Positions 1-10,145 of a stretch of 64,000 nt of DNA are shown here, in pieces. Every line of letters starts with the position of its first letter. Positions within the stretch are counted from its first letter, which is position 1. The notes beneath the pieces were generated by a model. The model did not search any database. It saw only the letters and a list, made by a program, of their open reading frames with translations, and was not told the origin of the DNA. Source of the stretch: Hydractinia symbiolongicarpus (taxonomy: Eukaryota; Cnidaria; Hydrozoa; Anthoathecata; Hydractiniidae); the NCBI RefSeq assembly GCF_029227915.1, contig NC_079883.1, positions 27,838,001 to 27,902,000 of the forward strand, given 5' to 3'. The position numbers and the translations under genes were made by a program.

Positions 1-172
1 AAGCAATATTTTATATATATTAAAGCTAAAAATTCCACATCTTTAATCTCATGCTCTTCATCTTCATCTTCGCCATTCTTGTCTTTTTCGATCCCCAACA
101 TTTCAAAGATATTTTCAAAGTCATCTACATATTCCCCAGTTAGCGGGTACTTAAAATCTTTCACTTTCGCCA
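1..172 (-). CDS. Partial acidic coding exon of unknown gene, cut by the window edge
   Basis: On the minus strand the frame starting near 170 stays open to base 1. It gives about 55 residues of ordinary composition, with a strongly acidic middle (runs of Glu and Asp) and a YPLTGEYVDDFENIFEMLG stretch. An AAATTTTAG acceptor-like sequence lies at about 172-180 on that strand, so this may be an internal exon whose upstream intron took the copia LTR. I do not recognise the family. It could also be a retroelement fragment. The open frame and composition favour coding, but one short exon is weak evidence. Confidence 0.35.
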
Positions 173-250
173 CTAAAATTTGTCATTATGTTCATTATCT
201 CTTAAGTTTAGATGTACGGCTTTATGCCATAATTAAGAATAAAGATCTGT
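173..250 (+). repeat. 5' LTR remnant of the copia element
   Basis: TCATTATGTTCAT, then TTTAGATGTACGGCTTTATG and CCATAATTAAGAATAAA, matches the 3' LTR at 6479-6546 with a few changes. The outer edge is eroded: the TGTAGTGGC start seen in the 3' copy is not recognisable here. Confidence 0.7.
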
Positions 251-258
251 TTACATTC

Positions 259-271
259 TGGTAGCAAAGGC
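259..271 (+). other. Primer-binding site, copia tRNA-Met type
   Basis: TGGTAGCAAAGGC directly follows the 5' LTR. It resembles the TGGTATCAGAGC initiator-Met primer site of many copia elements. Confidence 0.55.
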
Positions 272-309
272 TAGTTAAGAAGAGGGCAACTGGAACAAAA
301 GTATGGATT

Positions 310-497
310 GCTCCAATTTTCTGAAGTTGAGGATTTTGATCCATGGGTACATGATCTGGAAATATGGGAAGTAGTTACAGAACTTCCAAAGAAGAAACAA
401 GGGCTAGTTGTTTATTTAAGTTTAAATTCGTACGTCAGGCATGTTCAGCCTTAACGAAAGAAGAATTGTTTAAAGATGGTTTAAATAAACTTGTTAA
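310..497 (+). pseudogene. Copia gag, N-terminal fragment
   Basis: The reading frame gives a gag-like stretch with DPWVHDLEIWEVV and SALTKEELFKDGLNKLV. It breaks off exactly at a TTAA where the 498-2020 element begins. The matching downstream gag resumes at 2025. Small frame errors upstream and no clear start codon mark it as a relic. Confidence 0.6.
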
Positions 498-2020
498 AGG
501 GGAACTACACGCAAAAATTATTTTTTGATATATTGTCAAAAATGGGCAATAAAAGTACAACTTAATTATGTCTGTTTTTACCTCAATAAAAACAATTTCT
601 TTGCCAGAAATATGCCTTTTTTCAACGGACCGCGTAAAAACAAGAAGACTGGAAATAGTAACAAAAATGACGTTGCAAAGTGCGACAAGTAGCAAACCGC
701 AGAGAGGCCTCCAAGAAAACACATTGAAAAGAAGAGGAGACATTACGATTTGTTGTAACTTATTTTTCAATAAACAAGAACCAAAATAACTAAGTATATA
801 CCAAAAATAAACCTTTCTTGTTTGTCAAAAAACAACGATAACCAACAATTTTCCTCAAACGAACAAACAGTCTTCATAAAAAAACTTTGATGCTTCTTTG
901 AAAGACTTTTGATGCATTGTCCCTCTCCTGTTGATAAACCGTTATAATTTTAAAAAATGAAATTTTAAAAAATGAAATTGTATGGACAAAGGAGAACAGT
1001 AGCCCATTCTTTTTTTTAATTCTTTTGTGTGATAGACCTCACCTTGGAAAGTTTGCATATTAAATGAGAAATAATTCAGGAGGTAAGGGACAATTTTTTT
1101 AGTCTCTGAAGTAAATACAAAAATCGTCGGGACAGCAACAGGAACAAGAACACTATTTCCAGAAAATGCTTTACTTTCGTGTAATGTTCGAAATGTTGGT
1201 TCACCCATTAGCTCACTCTAGCAAAGTAATATGTTTAATCCCTGTCAGAAATTAGATTTTTATTCGCGCAAAACAAAAACAACAAAAATTTGCCGAGCAG
1301 GATGAAAATTTAACTTTAAAGTATTAAATTTATAAATTTAAAAATGGAAAAAGGGAACAAACGAGTAAAAGAATATTAGTAAAATAAAAGTGAACTTAAA
1401 TTATGCAATGGCGTGGATTTAATGACCAGCGAATATACGCAAATACAAAGAAAACTTTATTTTTTGCATTCAAGAAATCCACATGAACTTTGTCTTACTA
1501 TCATATCCCTCTGGAAACAATCGTCAGTGAAGTGTTTTGAGCAGATTTAAAACCAGAATCTTTTGGTAAAGACCCTTCTCTTTCAATCGCTTGCAATCAT
1601 TTTTTAAGAAGTGTGCTGTTCAAATTTTCTAAAGGTATCTTATGAAAACTAAGGTCTTTCTTAAACGTGTAGTGACTAGTTCCACCGAAAGCTGAGCAAC
1701 TTGGCATATTTAGCATAAAATAAGAAGGAATTGCTAGTAGGTATATAAGATATATTTTATTAAAACTATAAACGATTTAAAAATTTGTTGTTTTAATAAA
1801 CCAGCCACTGCATAGAATTGCGCTTTCCGCAGTTTGCAACGTCACACATCACATTTGTCTCATTTTTTTTTACGGAATTGGGGGTACGGATTTCTAGCTG
1901 TATTTTGGGATGATAAGGTTCGTATTGTTGACACTTGGAAGTCATATGAAACATTAAAACTAGTTCAATTCGTTTTCTTATGGTAGTAGTAACAATATAA
2001 TTTTTGCGTGCAGTTCCCCT
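498..2020. mobile_element. 1.52-kb non-autonomous TTAA-target (piggyBac-like) element inside copia gag
   Basis: Both ends carry the 23-bp inverted repeat AGGGGAACTRCACGCAAAAATTA (498-520, and the reverse complement of 1998-2020), with one internal difference. Flanks are TTAA (494-497) and TTAC (2021-2024), consistent with a 4-bp TTAA duplication carrying one mutation. The interrupted gag frame stays in register across the insertion if one 4-bp copy is discounted. I see no transposase. The inside is AT-rich, with only short chance ORFs on either strand. The TTAA target suggests piggyBac mobilisation, but the family is inferred from target and ends only. Confidence 0.72.
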
Positions 2021-2024
2021 TTAC

Positions 2025-2708
2025 TAAATTAAAAGAACTTTATTGTATTACTGAAGATTAGGCAATGTTCGATGCTTACGAAAAATTTTAGACCTTTCAC
2101 CGTTCCAAGACAATGTTGATTGGTGATTATGTAAATGAATTTAAACAGCTGAATCAAAAACTTAAGAGTTTCAAAAATGAGTTACCAACTGCAGTTCTTG
2201 CATATCAACTACTAAAAAATGCAGATTTAGCGAAAGCTACACGTGAACTAACACGTGCTATGGCTTCTTTCCTCACGTATGACTCTATGAAAAACAGATA
2301 AAAGCCATTTATGATCAATATGCTCAAAGTGAAAGTAGTAGAGACAGTAATGATATTGGTGTTGAGCAAGAAGTATTATATGGCCAAGTGTTTGACAGAC
2401 GACATTTTAACAATTTGAACTCTCGTAGACGTGGCAGAGGCGGTAAATATTTCAGTGCTAAAAGAAGCCAGTATAACCCTAATGGTCCTGATGGACATCC
2501 ATTGCAATGTCACTATTGCAAATCTATAATGCATTTCATGAATGACATTTCTGATAAGAATAAAGGAAGCAAAGGACAGAATGAAGTACATGTGCAGTTT
2601 TTTGCAAAGGGTGTGGAACAATGCTTTATGGAGCAAGTCGTGTCTGAGTCTTTGAATTGTGCTCTACTAGACTCAGGATGTTCAATGACAGTTTGTGGTA
2701 AAAATTAG
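2025..2708 (+). pseudogene. Copia gag C-terminus, zinc knuckle and start of protease
   Basis: After the insertion gag resumes (2025-2300, broken by stops at about 2067 and 2090), then a frameshift leads to 2388-2708. There an Arg/Gly-rich stretch precedes a CHYCKSIMHF knuckle whose fourth metal ligand is lost. It ends in ALLDSGCSMTVCG, the D-S-G active-site motif of a retropepsin-like protease. An in-frame stop at 2706 truncates it. Confidence 0.7.
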
Positions 2709-2800
2709 CTTGACTGTTACATAGATACTTTGCCAGAAGGGACAGCTTTAGCTGAAAGTAAGAGTAACAAGTCCTTTAAATTTGGGCCAGGTGGAACCTG

Positions 2801-3042
2801 TTAATTAGGAATATATATATGTAAGACTAACCTGTAGGTTATCTTCGCAATAGTTCTTTCCTGTGTATAATGCAACGCTAAATTAGTGTGATTGATTCAA
2901 CTCAACACTATGGCACACCACTTTAACTAAACACAACGAATTACCAATGATACTGGTTCAACACAATTAAAACCCCGCCACCAAATGATTCTTATTAGTA
3001 ATCGCCTAGATAGAAGATCAACAGAAGCTTCCCCTCAGTTAA
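2801..3042. other. 234-bp interruption between two TTAA copies in the protease region
   Basis: Copia-like sequence stops at 2800 and resumes at about 3043. The gap is bounded by TTAA at 2801-2804 and 3039-3042. The inserted sequence (TTAGGAATATATATATG at the left, CTTCCCCTCAG at the right) lacks matching inverted ends, so I cannot name it. It may be a remnant TTAA element that lost an end. Confidence 0.45.
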
Positions 3043-3165
3043 ACAATTTAATATCCCTGTTAATATAAATGGAATGCAAGCCAATTTTCTTACTGATGCT
3101 GTCGATTATGAATTACCGTTATTGTTATCAAAACAGAGTCTGAAAGCAGCTAAGGGATTGTCTCA

Positions 3166-4338
3166 AAATGTTTGTATGTTTTTTTCGTATAATTATACGA
3201 ACGCTACGAAGTACTTCGTTTTGTTAAACGAATGTCATACGAAGTGCTTTGTTTAAAATAAAAAATGTAAACGAAGTTTATACAATCTTTTTTAATATAT
3301 GATACGAACTTAAACGAAGTTTTTTATCATACAAAATGAAATGATACGAACTTTGAACAAAGTAAATTGCTATACGATCTTGAAACAAACTTCAAAAGTA
3401 CCGGCGTAATTGCACATAATTATTACAATACGAAACCAGAAACAAAATAATTAAACAAATTTTTTTTAAATACGAAAAGAAATAATATATACGAACTTTA
3501 AACTTTCTGTTTTCCACGATCCCGTTTTCATGATTTTTAAACGATCTACGGCGATCTTTTGATTTTCTACGATCCTGTTTTTATGATTTTTAAACGACAT
3601 ATGGCGATCTTTTCGTTTTCTAAGATCCCATTTTTATGATTTTTTAAACGATATACGGCGATCTTTTCGTTTTCTACGATCCTGTTTTCATGATTTTTTA
3701 ATAATCTACGGCGGTCTCTTAGCTTCTACGATGCCGTTTTTATGATTTTTAAACAATATAGGGTGATCTTTTCGTATTCTACGATCCTGTTTTCATGATT
3801 TTTAAACAATCTACGGCCATCTCTTAGCTTCTACGATGCTGTTTTTATGATTTTTAAACAATATACGGCGATCTTTTCGTTTTCTACGATCACGTTTTCA
3901 TGTTTGATCTATGGCGATCTCTAAGCTTCTACAATGCCGTTTTCATGATTTTTAAACGATCTATGGCGATCTTTTCGCTTTCTACAATGCCGTGGAGACG
4001 ATCCCTAAAGATCTTAAATAATAAATCCAATTAAAATAAACAAAGTTCTTATAACGAAACGAACTTTATAATTGTTGAAAAAATTTCAATATTAAGACTA
4101 TAGATAATAGTCCAATTATAATAAACGAACTTCGTATTAGCAAACTATTATATGGACTTCTTTAAAAAAGATACGAACTACATACAAAGTTTATTTTAAA
4201 TGATTCGAACTTTATACGAACTTGTAATTTTGATGATACGAAAAAGTTCGTATTAAAAATAAAATGATACGAAAGATTTAATAAATTGATATATACAAAG
4301 TTTTTGATACGAATTATACGAACTACATACGAACATTT
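3166..4338. mobile_element. 1.17-kb non-autonomous DNA transposon with internal satellite array
   Basis: Ends form the inverted repeat AAATGTTYGTATG, extending imperfectly through TTCGTATAATT (3166-3197 versus 4308-4338). Flanks are TCA at 3163-3165 and 4339-4341, a 3-bp target duplication. Subterminal zones are packed with short AAGTTCGT/ACGAACTT motifs in both orientations (about 3190-3500 and 4030-4330), the usual layout of transposase-binding subterminal repeats. The core is a tandem array (separate entry). There is no coding capacity. The superfamily is not assigned. Confidence 0.72.
3511..3992. repeat. About nine 53-bp tandem units with a two-unit higher-order pattern
   Basis: Units read roughly TACGATCCTGTTTTCATGAT, then TTTTAAACGATCTACGGCG, then ATCTTTTCGTTTTC. 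From the fourth copy on, unit ends alternate between a CTCTTAGCTTC type and a CTTTTCGTTTTC type, giving a 105-bp dimer. It is wholly inside the 3166-4338 transposon. Confidence 0.85.
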
Positions 4339-4944
4339 TCAGATGGTCCCTAATAGCCAACTTGATTTTGGTAATGATAAAGTCACTATGTTTGGTAGAG
4401 ACATTCCTTTACAACACACGTCAACTGGCCATTACTGTATACCTCTTACACCTAAGCAAGTTGCTGTTAACAAAAATCTCTATATTATATTGTGGAAAAA
4501 TCTAGCAGATGATAAAAAACAGAAATCGTATGAAACCTTCAAACTAGACCTAACAAAAGACGTTTCAATTTTGAATCAAATTCAGTTTCAAACCTTTATT
4601 TCTGGTAAAGCACTAGATGATGCTTATGAGTATTAATAAATTGTTTTTACCTTTTCGTAGACCTTGTTTCCTCTTTGATTTTGAATTTGATATTTATTTT
4701 ATCTTAGTATTTTCACACTAAATTTTATCATTTTATTTAAAATTCAGGGTTTCTTGGTAACTTATTCTAACCCTGGTTATTTAATTCAATTGTGAAAAAC
4801 CTTTTATTCAGTGTCTGAAACAAGCTAACCGAAGCATTAAGGTAATAATCTACTATTCCAAGCAATACTTCAAAATGTGTGTTTTCAGTAAGGTTTTCAT
4901 ATGTGCAAGCTCATGGGTTGCTTTTATAATCTACAACTTACTTC

Positions 4945-5450
4945 AAATGATTGATGTTTTCTTTAGATACAGTGCATCAACAATTATCAAATCCGGGAAT
5001 AAGGAAATTATCGTAGATCCAATTCTCAAACACTGGGTTGCTATTTTTGGCACACCAAACTTGATTTTTTTAGACAATGGAGGGGAGTTCAACAATGAGC
5101 TCCTAAGAGATGTAGCAGAACTTACAGCCAAGCCTCCTGCTCTTCAAACAGTTGCACCCAGTCAATTAATTGCAAATTATCTGAATGCCCTGCATGCTGC
5201 TTGCAAAGCATTCATTGAAAGTAAATCTTCAAGGAGAATTAAAACAGCACTCAGTCATCAAACACGGACATCTACAAGTAAAGATTTTTACAATGGTGAA
5301 TTGGTATACTATATAAGCGACGTGGAGAGAAAGAGTGGAGAGGACCTGGTGTAGCCCTTGGCATTGATGAAAAACAGGTCCTTGTTAAACATGGAGGAAC
5401 TTACGTTCGAGTAAGTCCTTGTCACTTGCAATCAGTGAAGGGACACCATA
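4945..5450 (+). pseudogene. Copia integrase core and C-terminus, degenerate
   Basis: MIDVFFRYSAS begins the core; the second catalytic Asp is in FGTPNLIFLDNGGEFNNE (about 5050-5100). A segment after that, where the D-35-E glutamate would lie, is poorly conserved. Beyond the stop at 5354 another frame gives GIDEKQVLVKHGGTYVRV, the conserved copia integrase C-terminal motif (about 5360-5420). The N-terminal HHCC region and first Asp are missing. Confidence 0.68.
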
Positions 5451-5482
5451 GTTGTCTGGAAAGCACAAGTGGAAACCCTTAA

Positions 5483-6300
5483 GTGAAGAAAACTACAACC
5501 AAAAAAGAAGATTGTGTTGATGAGATTTCAAACAGCATAGCGCATGGGTTGCTTGAAAGCATAAACAATTTTGATATCAAGACATCGTCAGAAGTTGTAC
5601 TTGATGACATTCCTAGTGATCATGCCATAAATACAAATGAGATGCCTGCTAGTTCCCATGCTCAGGTTGAAACAACACATAAATCAAGCATTGAAAAAAA
5701 AGTTGCCACACACCTGGCAATGAACAGTCATTGACAGTGATCCTTCCAAAAGTCAGAGACAGGGTTAGGTTTATTGATCCTGATACCAATAAACTTGCTG
5801 AAATTATGGTTGTTAGTCGTGCTGGTAAAGTAGGAAAATCTGGAGTTGTAAGAATTGGTTGAATGTCAAAGATGTTAAAACCAAAGCAATGAAATCAATT
5901 GACTTTGAAAACATTTTGGGTTGGGAAAAGATAAACAGAACGTGAGTATATAATGTAGAAACGTCATGTGATGTTAGTGAAGCTCAACATAAAGAATTAA
6001 TTAAATAGAGTATTTACATTGTTTATGATAAAGTTGAAGACAAAGGGCAAGACATAATCACAACCCGCGGTGATATCTGAGAAAAGTCATAATGGTGGAA
6101 GCAGTCAAAAATACCAACGTCATAGAAGATAAATGATTGTATATTGATATCTGTGCTCTTCGTGAGATGGTCGAAAAAGGAGAAATCGGGGAACTCATTC
6201 TTATGAAATCAAGTGATCAGATTGATGACTGCCTTACAAAAGGCACTGCTTCAACTGAAAACCTCCTTTATATACTATCTGGTAGAGAATAGTTGAAATA
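5483..6300 (+). pseudogene. Copia pol tail: linker plus RNase H C-terminus, reverse transcriptase deleted
   Basis: Linker-like sequence with stops continues to about 6085, where EDKGQDIITTR marks the segment just before reverse transcriptase in related copia elements. The next recognisable block (6100-6290: IDICALREMVEKGEIGEL, then DCLTKGTASTENLL) is the RNase H C-terminus. The whole polymerase lies in a deletion of about 1 kb at about 6090-6100. The short ORF at 5483-5734 is part of the linker. Confidence 0.55.
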
Positions 6301-6452
6301 TCGCTGAGTTTTGGTTAATTGGAGCAAATATAACAGTATGCCAAATGATACTTCCAAATGCTTGACAAAATTGTCTTTAAAAACATCTTTACATTGTATT
6401 TCTGTGTCTTGCAGTTTCTTTTGTTGAACATACTTTATGATTTTGTTTTATT

Positions 6453-6546
6453 GAGAGAGAATGTAGTGGCAAGATTCTCATTATGTTCATAAATATCTTT
6501 AAGGTTTAGATATACAGCTTTATGCCATAATTAAGATTAAAAATAA
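6453..6546 (+). repeat. Polypurine tract and 3' LTR of the copia element
   Basis: GAGAGAGAA (6453-6461) abuts TGTAGTGGCAAGATTCTCAT (from 6462). Similarity to the 5' LTR ends near 6546. The LTR is short, about 85-110 bp. Confidence 0.65.
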
Positions 6547-7084
6547 AAAATTCACAGTTTTTCAGGATCACTCCAGGTTACTACCCTTATTAAGATTTCT
6601 AATCCACCTTGAACCAATGGAAACAGCATGGCTCTAGTTCGACAAACCTCTGCTTCAAACTTAGCTAGATGTGGATAGCTCTTTTAGTATGTGTCCAACA
6701 ACAATTAACCCCATTTTCTTTTTCATTGTAACCTTTCCAGCTGAGAATTTATCGCCGGGATTATTATGCTCTCTTTTAAACATTATCTGCTGTCCTGCAG
6801 GAGGTTTCTAGCCAGCATATATAATATAATGCCATTTAAATATTTGCTTTTTTAAATTCGCCAAATTACCACACACTTAAATACCGAAATTTCTAAATTC
6901 TTATTAATTTCATGTATCATAATTAATCCCACTTTATTAAGTTGACTACTTTCGTGTAATAAGATAGCTATTTTCGTGTAATAAGATAGCTACTTGTTCA
7001 CCATTGGGTTAATCAGACATAGATTTAATAATTGGGATTGCTATAAGCCAGATGACAAAATGTGTTTGTGTCCCTTTGCATTCC
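6547..7084. other. Intergenic, nothing recognised
   Basis: AT-rich sequence with no long ORF. A 29-bp stretch around 6952-6990 (CTACTTTCGTGTAATAAGAT, then a repeat of the same) is a local tandem duplication. Confidence 0.5.
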
Positions 7085-7440
7085 TTAGTACTTGTGGCAC
7101 CGTAAATTATGGTTATAGCTCTCGTACTCTGTGCGGGAGACCGGGGTTCGATTCCTCTTGACGGCGATTCAACATGGGCGAGTGAATTACCAGAGCCCCG
7201 GGTTAACCCAAGCCATGTGAGGGAAATTGGGAAGATGGCACACTGTGTGGGCTGTTGAATGTTGCCGGGAGTTGTCTAGTAGAGCGCTGGCTCTAATTGG
7301 GTCTGCGTACCTCAAAATAAGCATTAAATACTCTAGAACTCTCCATTTACGGCATGGCCCCTCCTGGAAGTAATAGACAGGGTATATCCCTCAATATTTG
7401 TGAGGCTAGCCATGTAAAATATGCACATCTATCTATCTAG
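7085..7440 (+). mobile_element. tRNA-derived SINE, near full length
   Basis: The 5' part is tRNA-like: an A-box-like region around 7110-7125 and a perfect B box GGTTCGATTCC at 7144-7154. A unique body follows, with CATGTGAGGGAAATTGGG, AGAGCGCTGGCTCTAATTGG and CATGGCCCCTCCTGGAAG. The 3' end is a short (ATCT)n tail after AAAATATGCACATC. A truncated inverted copy of the body lies at 12061-12185 and a copy of the 3' end at 8400-8458, which shows the family is dispersed. Confidence 0.8.
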
Positions 7441-8399
7441 TACTGGTGTTATGAATATCTGCATCAGCAAAGTCAAAATGAACTTTGAAAAGAAAGCATG
7501 GTAGAATTAGACACAGGAGGTAAAAGTGGTGTAACAATATTTGCCTTTATATTTTTGCTCACAAAGTTGTGAAGCAATTCCTGTTCTTTTTCGCGAGGAT
7601 TTAAATCTCCTAATCTTATTCGAATTTATAATTTACCTTTTACCTTTTAATTTCCTCTATATAAACCCTTACGTCTTTCAGTTCTGGTTAGTCTTAACTA
7701 ATGCTTGCTGAGTGCGATAAACTAGTTATCATTGAATGTATTACTACTGATAATGATCAGCAATGAATGTAATTACTTCTTCAGAAAAATTCAAGAAGTC
7801 CAGAAATTTTTGGTCTTGTGATAGAGCAATCACTAACCTTGGTATTGTATTCGCATGTGAAAATTTTTCTGTTTTTTTTTTTCAATAGATAAGTGCAATG
7901 TTACCAAAACATTTTTAAATACCTTTTAAATAGTTTTCCTTGTGTCTTGTGGTCATTAGTTTTATCTGACATTTAACTGCAGTAAATTCGTGTTTGCAAA
8001 CGTCCTAAATTTCAAGGTTTCAAGTATATGAGCTGGCATGGGCTTGATAAGGAACAATATTTATATACGTAGACTAAAAATTTCACTAAATGTGTCGCTG
8101 GATATAAAATTATGATATAATTATTAATTTGTTGCTAGGAACATTGGAAAGAACCACGTTTGCAGCCTGGCATTACACAATTTTCTGAGCTGGTTCATAT
8201 ACCCCTGCCAAGACTTTTTCAACAGGTGCTTTTTTAAAAATACAGAATTACAGTAATTTTAAGGCTAAAATTATTTACTTTAAAGACAAAACGTTGATAG
8301 TTCTCTGGTCGTTCTGTGAAAACAGGCGGTTTCCTATTTTAGTCCTTCCTTTAGGGACAGTGTGTGAAACGTTCGTATTTTTTCTCACCTAAAATAATA
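7441..8399. other. Intergenic, AT-rich, no gene seen
   Basis: No ORF of note on either strand and no recognisable repeat beyond short poly-T tracts (for example near 7871). Confidence 0.5.
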
Positions 8400-8458
8400 G
8401 ATATATCCCTCGATATTTATGAGGCTATCCATGCAAAATATGCACGTGATCTATCTAT
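8400..8458 (+). mobile_element. 3'-end fragment of the same SINE
   Basis: GATATATCCCTCGATATTTA, then TGAGGCTATCCATGCAAAAT and ATGCACGTGATCTATCTAT, matches 7380-7437 of the full copy with a handful of differences. Confidence 0.75.
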
Positions 8459-8664
8459 AGCTACGTTATTAATACCTTACTACTTACCAGACTAGAGGTT
8501 TAGCTACCTACATTTCACCCCGCAGTTTTCTCGACAAATTTAAAACACGTGCTATTGCTTTGGTGTGAAGTAACGAGATCATTAAATCCTCATGAAAATC
8601 CGATTTGTTCCGACAAGCGTTTAAATTGTATCATAGTTGTATACCTGGAAATTAAATGAATCAA

Positions 8665-8905
8665 TATAGAAAGTGTTGCGGAGAGGTTGCCAAGGCAAAG
8701 GCATTAAGCACGGCAAGGAAAGGGCACGGAAAAGGCAGGCAAGGAAACAGGAAGAGGAATCAGCAAGGCAGGGGTAGGCAAGGCATCGGAGGCACAGGCA
8801 AGAGCATAGTAGGCAGGCACCAGAAAAGGCATAGGAAGAGTAGGCAAAGGAACGGTCAGCACTGGCAAGGCCAGGTAACGGCAATGCAGGGTCGGGTATC
8901 TTAAT
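8665..8905. repeat. Purine-rich AGGCAAGG-type repeat, second copy at 45765
   Basis: From TATAGAAAGTGTTGCGGAGA the sequence becomes a degenerate array of 8-11-bp AGGCAWRG units with almost no pyrimidine runs. The first about 150 bp recurs, with deletions, at 45765-45906 inside the Polinton right end. Open frames across it on both strands come from the skewed composition, not from a gene. Confidence 0.8.
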
Positions 8906-9557
8906 AGAAAATACCCACAACTCAAAGATTATGTATACTCATTATCTCTAGGATATGTATCATATTAGGCCAGGAGTATAGAACATATTGAGGTGCAAAT
9001 ATTTCAAATTCAATAGTTCATCAAAAAGGCCTCAAATTTATATCAGGTCAATATACAGTGAAGCATGATAGTAGAATTATGTGCCAATACAAGCATTTAA
9101 ACAATCGGTCATAACACCGAAAAAACTATCATTTTTTGATAAATCTGAGATTAAAAATTAACTTGGTTCCAATGACAACAACATTAAAAAGTCAAGAATT
9201 AGAAATAATCAGAGAAGTCCATGAGAAAGGCAAAAAAAAATTATTAAAAATAGTGATATACTAGCTCTACATAACCTTTCGTTTTCACCATAATTTTCAT
9301 GACAAAAGCAAAGAAATACTAGGGACAAAGTTGTAAAAAAACATTATAAAGGCTGAATTTATAATTTTATTCATAATAAAGTTCAGGCTCTTCTGCTAAA
9401 AAGAATATAAGTTTTTTAGGACAGACTAACAAATGCTCTAATTTGTCATAATGACTATTTCTACCCGAAATGATCACCAGGTTTGTGTGCTGTACGTAAT
9501 TTTAAATTTTCCAAAGATTCACTTGTCTCAATATCTATAGGTGCAAGTTTTTTTCCT

Positions 9558-9626
9558 AGCCCTGTTTAGGATTCGAACCTAAATCTCTCATTTGCAAGAG
9601 TGTCTTAACCATTAGACCAACAGGGG
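9558..9626 (-). tRNA. tRNA-like sequence, probably a pseudogene or SINE head
   Basis: On the minus strand an acceptor stem (CCCCTGT with ACAGGGC, six of seven pairs), a 4-bp D stem (GTCT/AGAC) with loop AATGGTTA, and a perfect T arm TTAGG-TTCGAAT-CCTAA can be folded. The anticodon arm plus variable region is about four bases too short, and only a 4-bp stem with an 8-base loop around TTGCAAAT forms, so the anticodon cannot be read. A covariance-model search would decide. Confidence 0.5.
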
Positions 9627-9714
9627 ATAAATGTGTGCATAATTTTACAGTTGCACATCATAACAAGAACTTAACAGTAACGTCTAGTTAAATAACCTTT
9701 TTAAGTGAGCGTTC

Positions 9715-10145
9715 ACATATTACGTAATCAATTTTTTGCCTATTTTCTACTCCTCCCACCCCCATGTAATCAGTCGTAATCATTTGGTTGACCTCCCTCC
9801 CAAAATTACGTCATCATCTACTTAACCCCCCCCTAAAAAAAATCGGTAAAGAATTAGTTTATGAATGAAAACAAATACTGTTTGTCTTAAAACAGATGCT
9901 AGTATTTATACCAGACCCTACAAAAGTTTTAAATATTTACAGTTTTATATTTTACTTTCATATTTTACATTTAAGATATAGAATAAGGCCAATACAAACG
10001 TTTTAGATATAATTGATATGTTTCACACTCTTGATAAAATATGCTGTTAATTTTTTTTGATTTGCTTATGTTATTAAACCACTTTGGCTGATTTTAGTTG
10101 ACCCCCCTCCCCCCTACTTGATTACGTAATATGTGAACGCTCCCT
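9715..10145. mobile_element. MITE with GAGCGTTCACATATTACGTA ends
   Basis: GAGCGTTCACATATTACGTAATCA at 9717-9740 is matched in inverse orientation by TGATTACGTAATATGTGAACGCTC at the right end (10119-10142). C-rich and G-rich tracts sit inside each end. The core of about 370 bp is AT-rich and non-coding. Flanking TAA on both sides may be the target duplication, but the exact edge is unclear. Confidence 0.72.

Larger units (their letters stand above)
3043..4636 (+). pseudogene. Copia protease-region remnant, split by the 3166-4338 element
   Basis: Two coding pieces, 3043-3165 and 4342-4636, belong together. The first ends in ELPLLLSKQSLKAAK and the second begins QLDFGNDKVTMFGRD and runs through HTSTGHYCIPLT. 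Both are blocks typical of the domain between copia protease and integrase. The two frames are in register once the intervening element and one 3-bp duplication are discounted, so the host copy was still open when it was hit. After 4636 coding similarity is lost for about 300 bp; the zinc-binding pre-integrase domain is not visible. Confidence 0.65.
173..6546 (+). mobile_element. Dead Ty1/copia-type LTR retrotransposon with three nested interruptions
   Basis: Related LTR sequences bracket the region (about 175-250 and 6462-6546; both contain CTTTATGCCATAATTAAGA). A copia-type primer-binding site follows the left one and a GAGAGAGAA polypurine tract precedes the right one. Between them, in the order expected for copia, are gag (310-497 and 2025-2640), a CCHC-like knuckle and aspartic protease (2490-2700, 3043-3165, 4342-4636), integrase core (4945-5450) and the end of pol (5740-6300). 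Reverse transcriptase and most of RNase H are absent. Many stops and frameshifts show it is dead. Interruptions at 498-2020, 2805-3038 and 3166-4338 add about 2.9 kb. Confidence 0.82.

Noticed and set aside
435-789. Overlapping frames on both strands in the TTAA element
   Set aside because: No similarity to transposases, and they cross the element boundary at 498.
2801-3042. Solo LTR or clean TTAA transposon
   Set aside because: The ends are not inverted repeats, there is no TG...CA pair with matching duplications, and discounting one TTAA does not put the copia frame back in register. Left as unexplained.
8621-8925. Open frames on both strands over the purine-rich repeat
   Set aside because: The frames arise from repeat composition (AGGCAAGG units). 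A second copy at 45760 is equally open in shifted frames, and no motif exists.
9558-9626. Functional tRNA gene
   Set aside because: The anticodon arm and variable region are too short for a readable anticodon.
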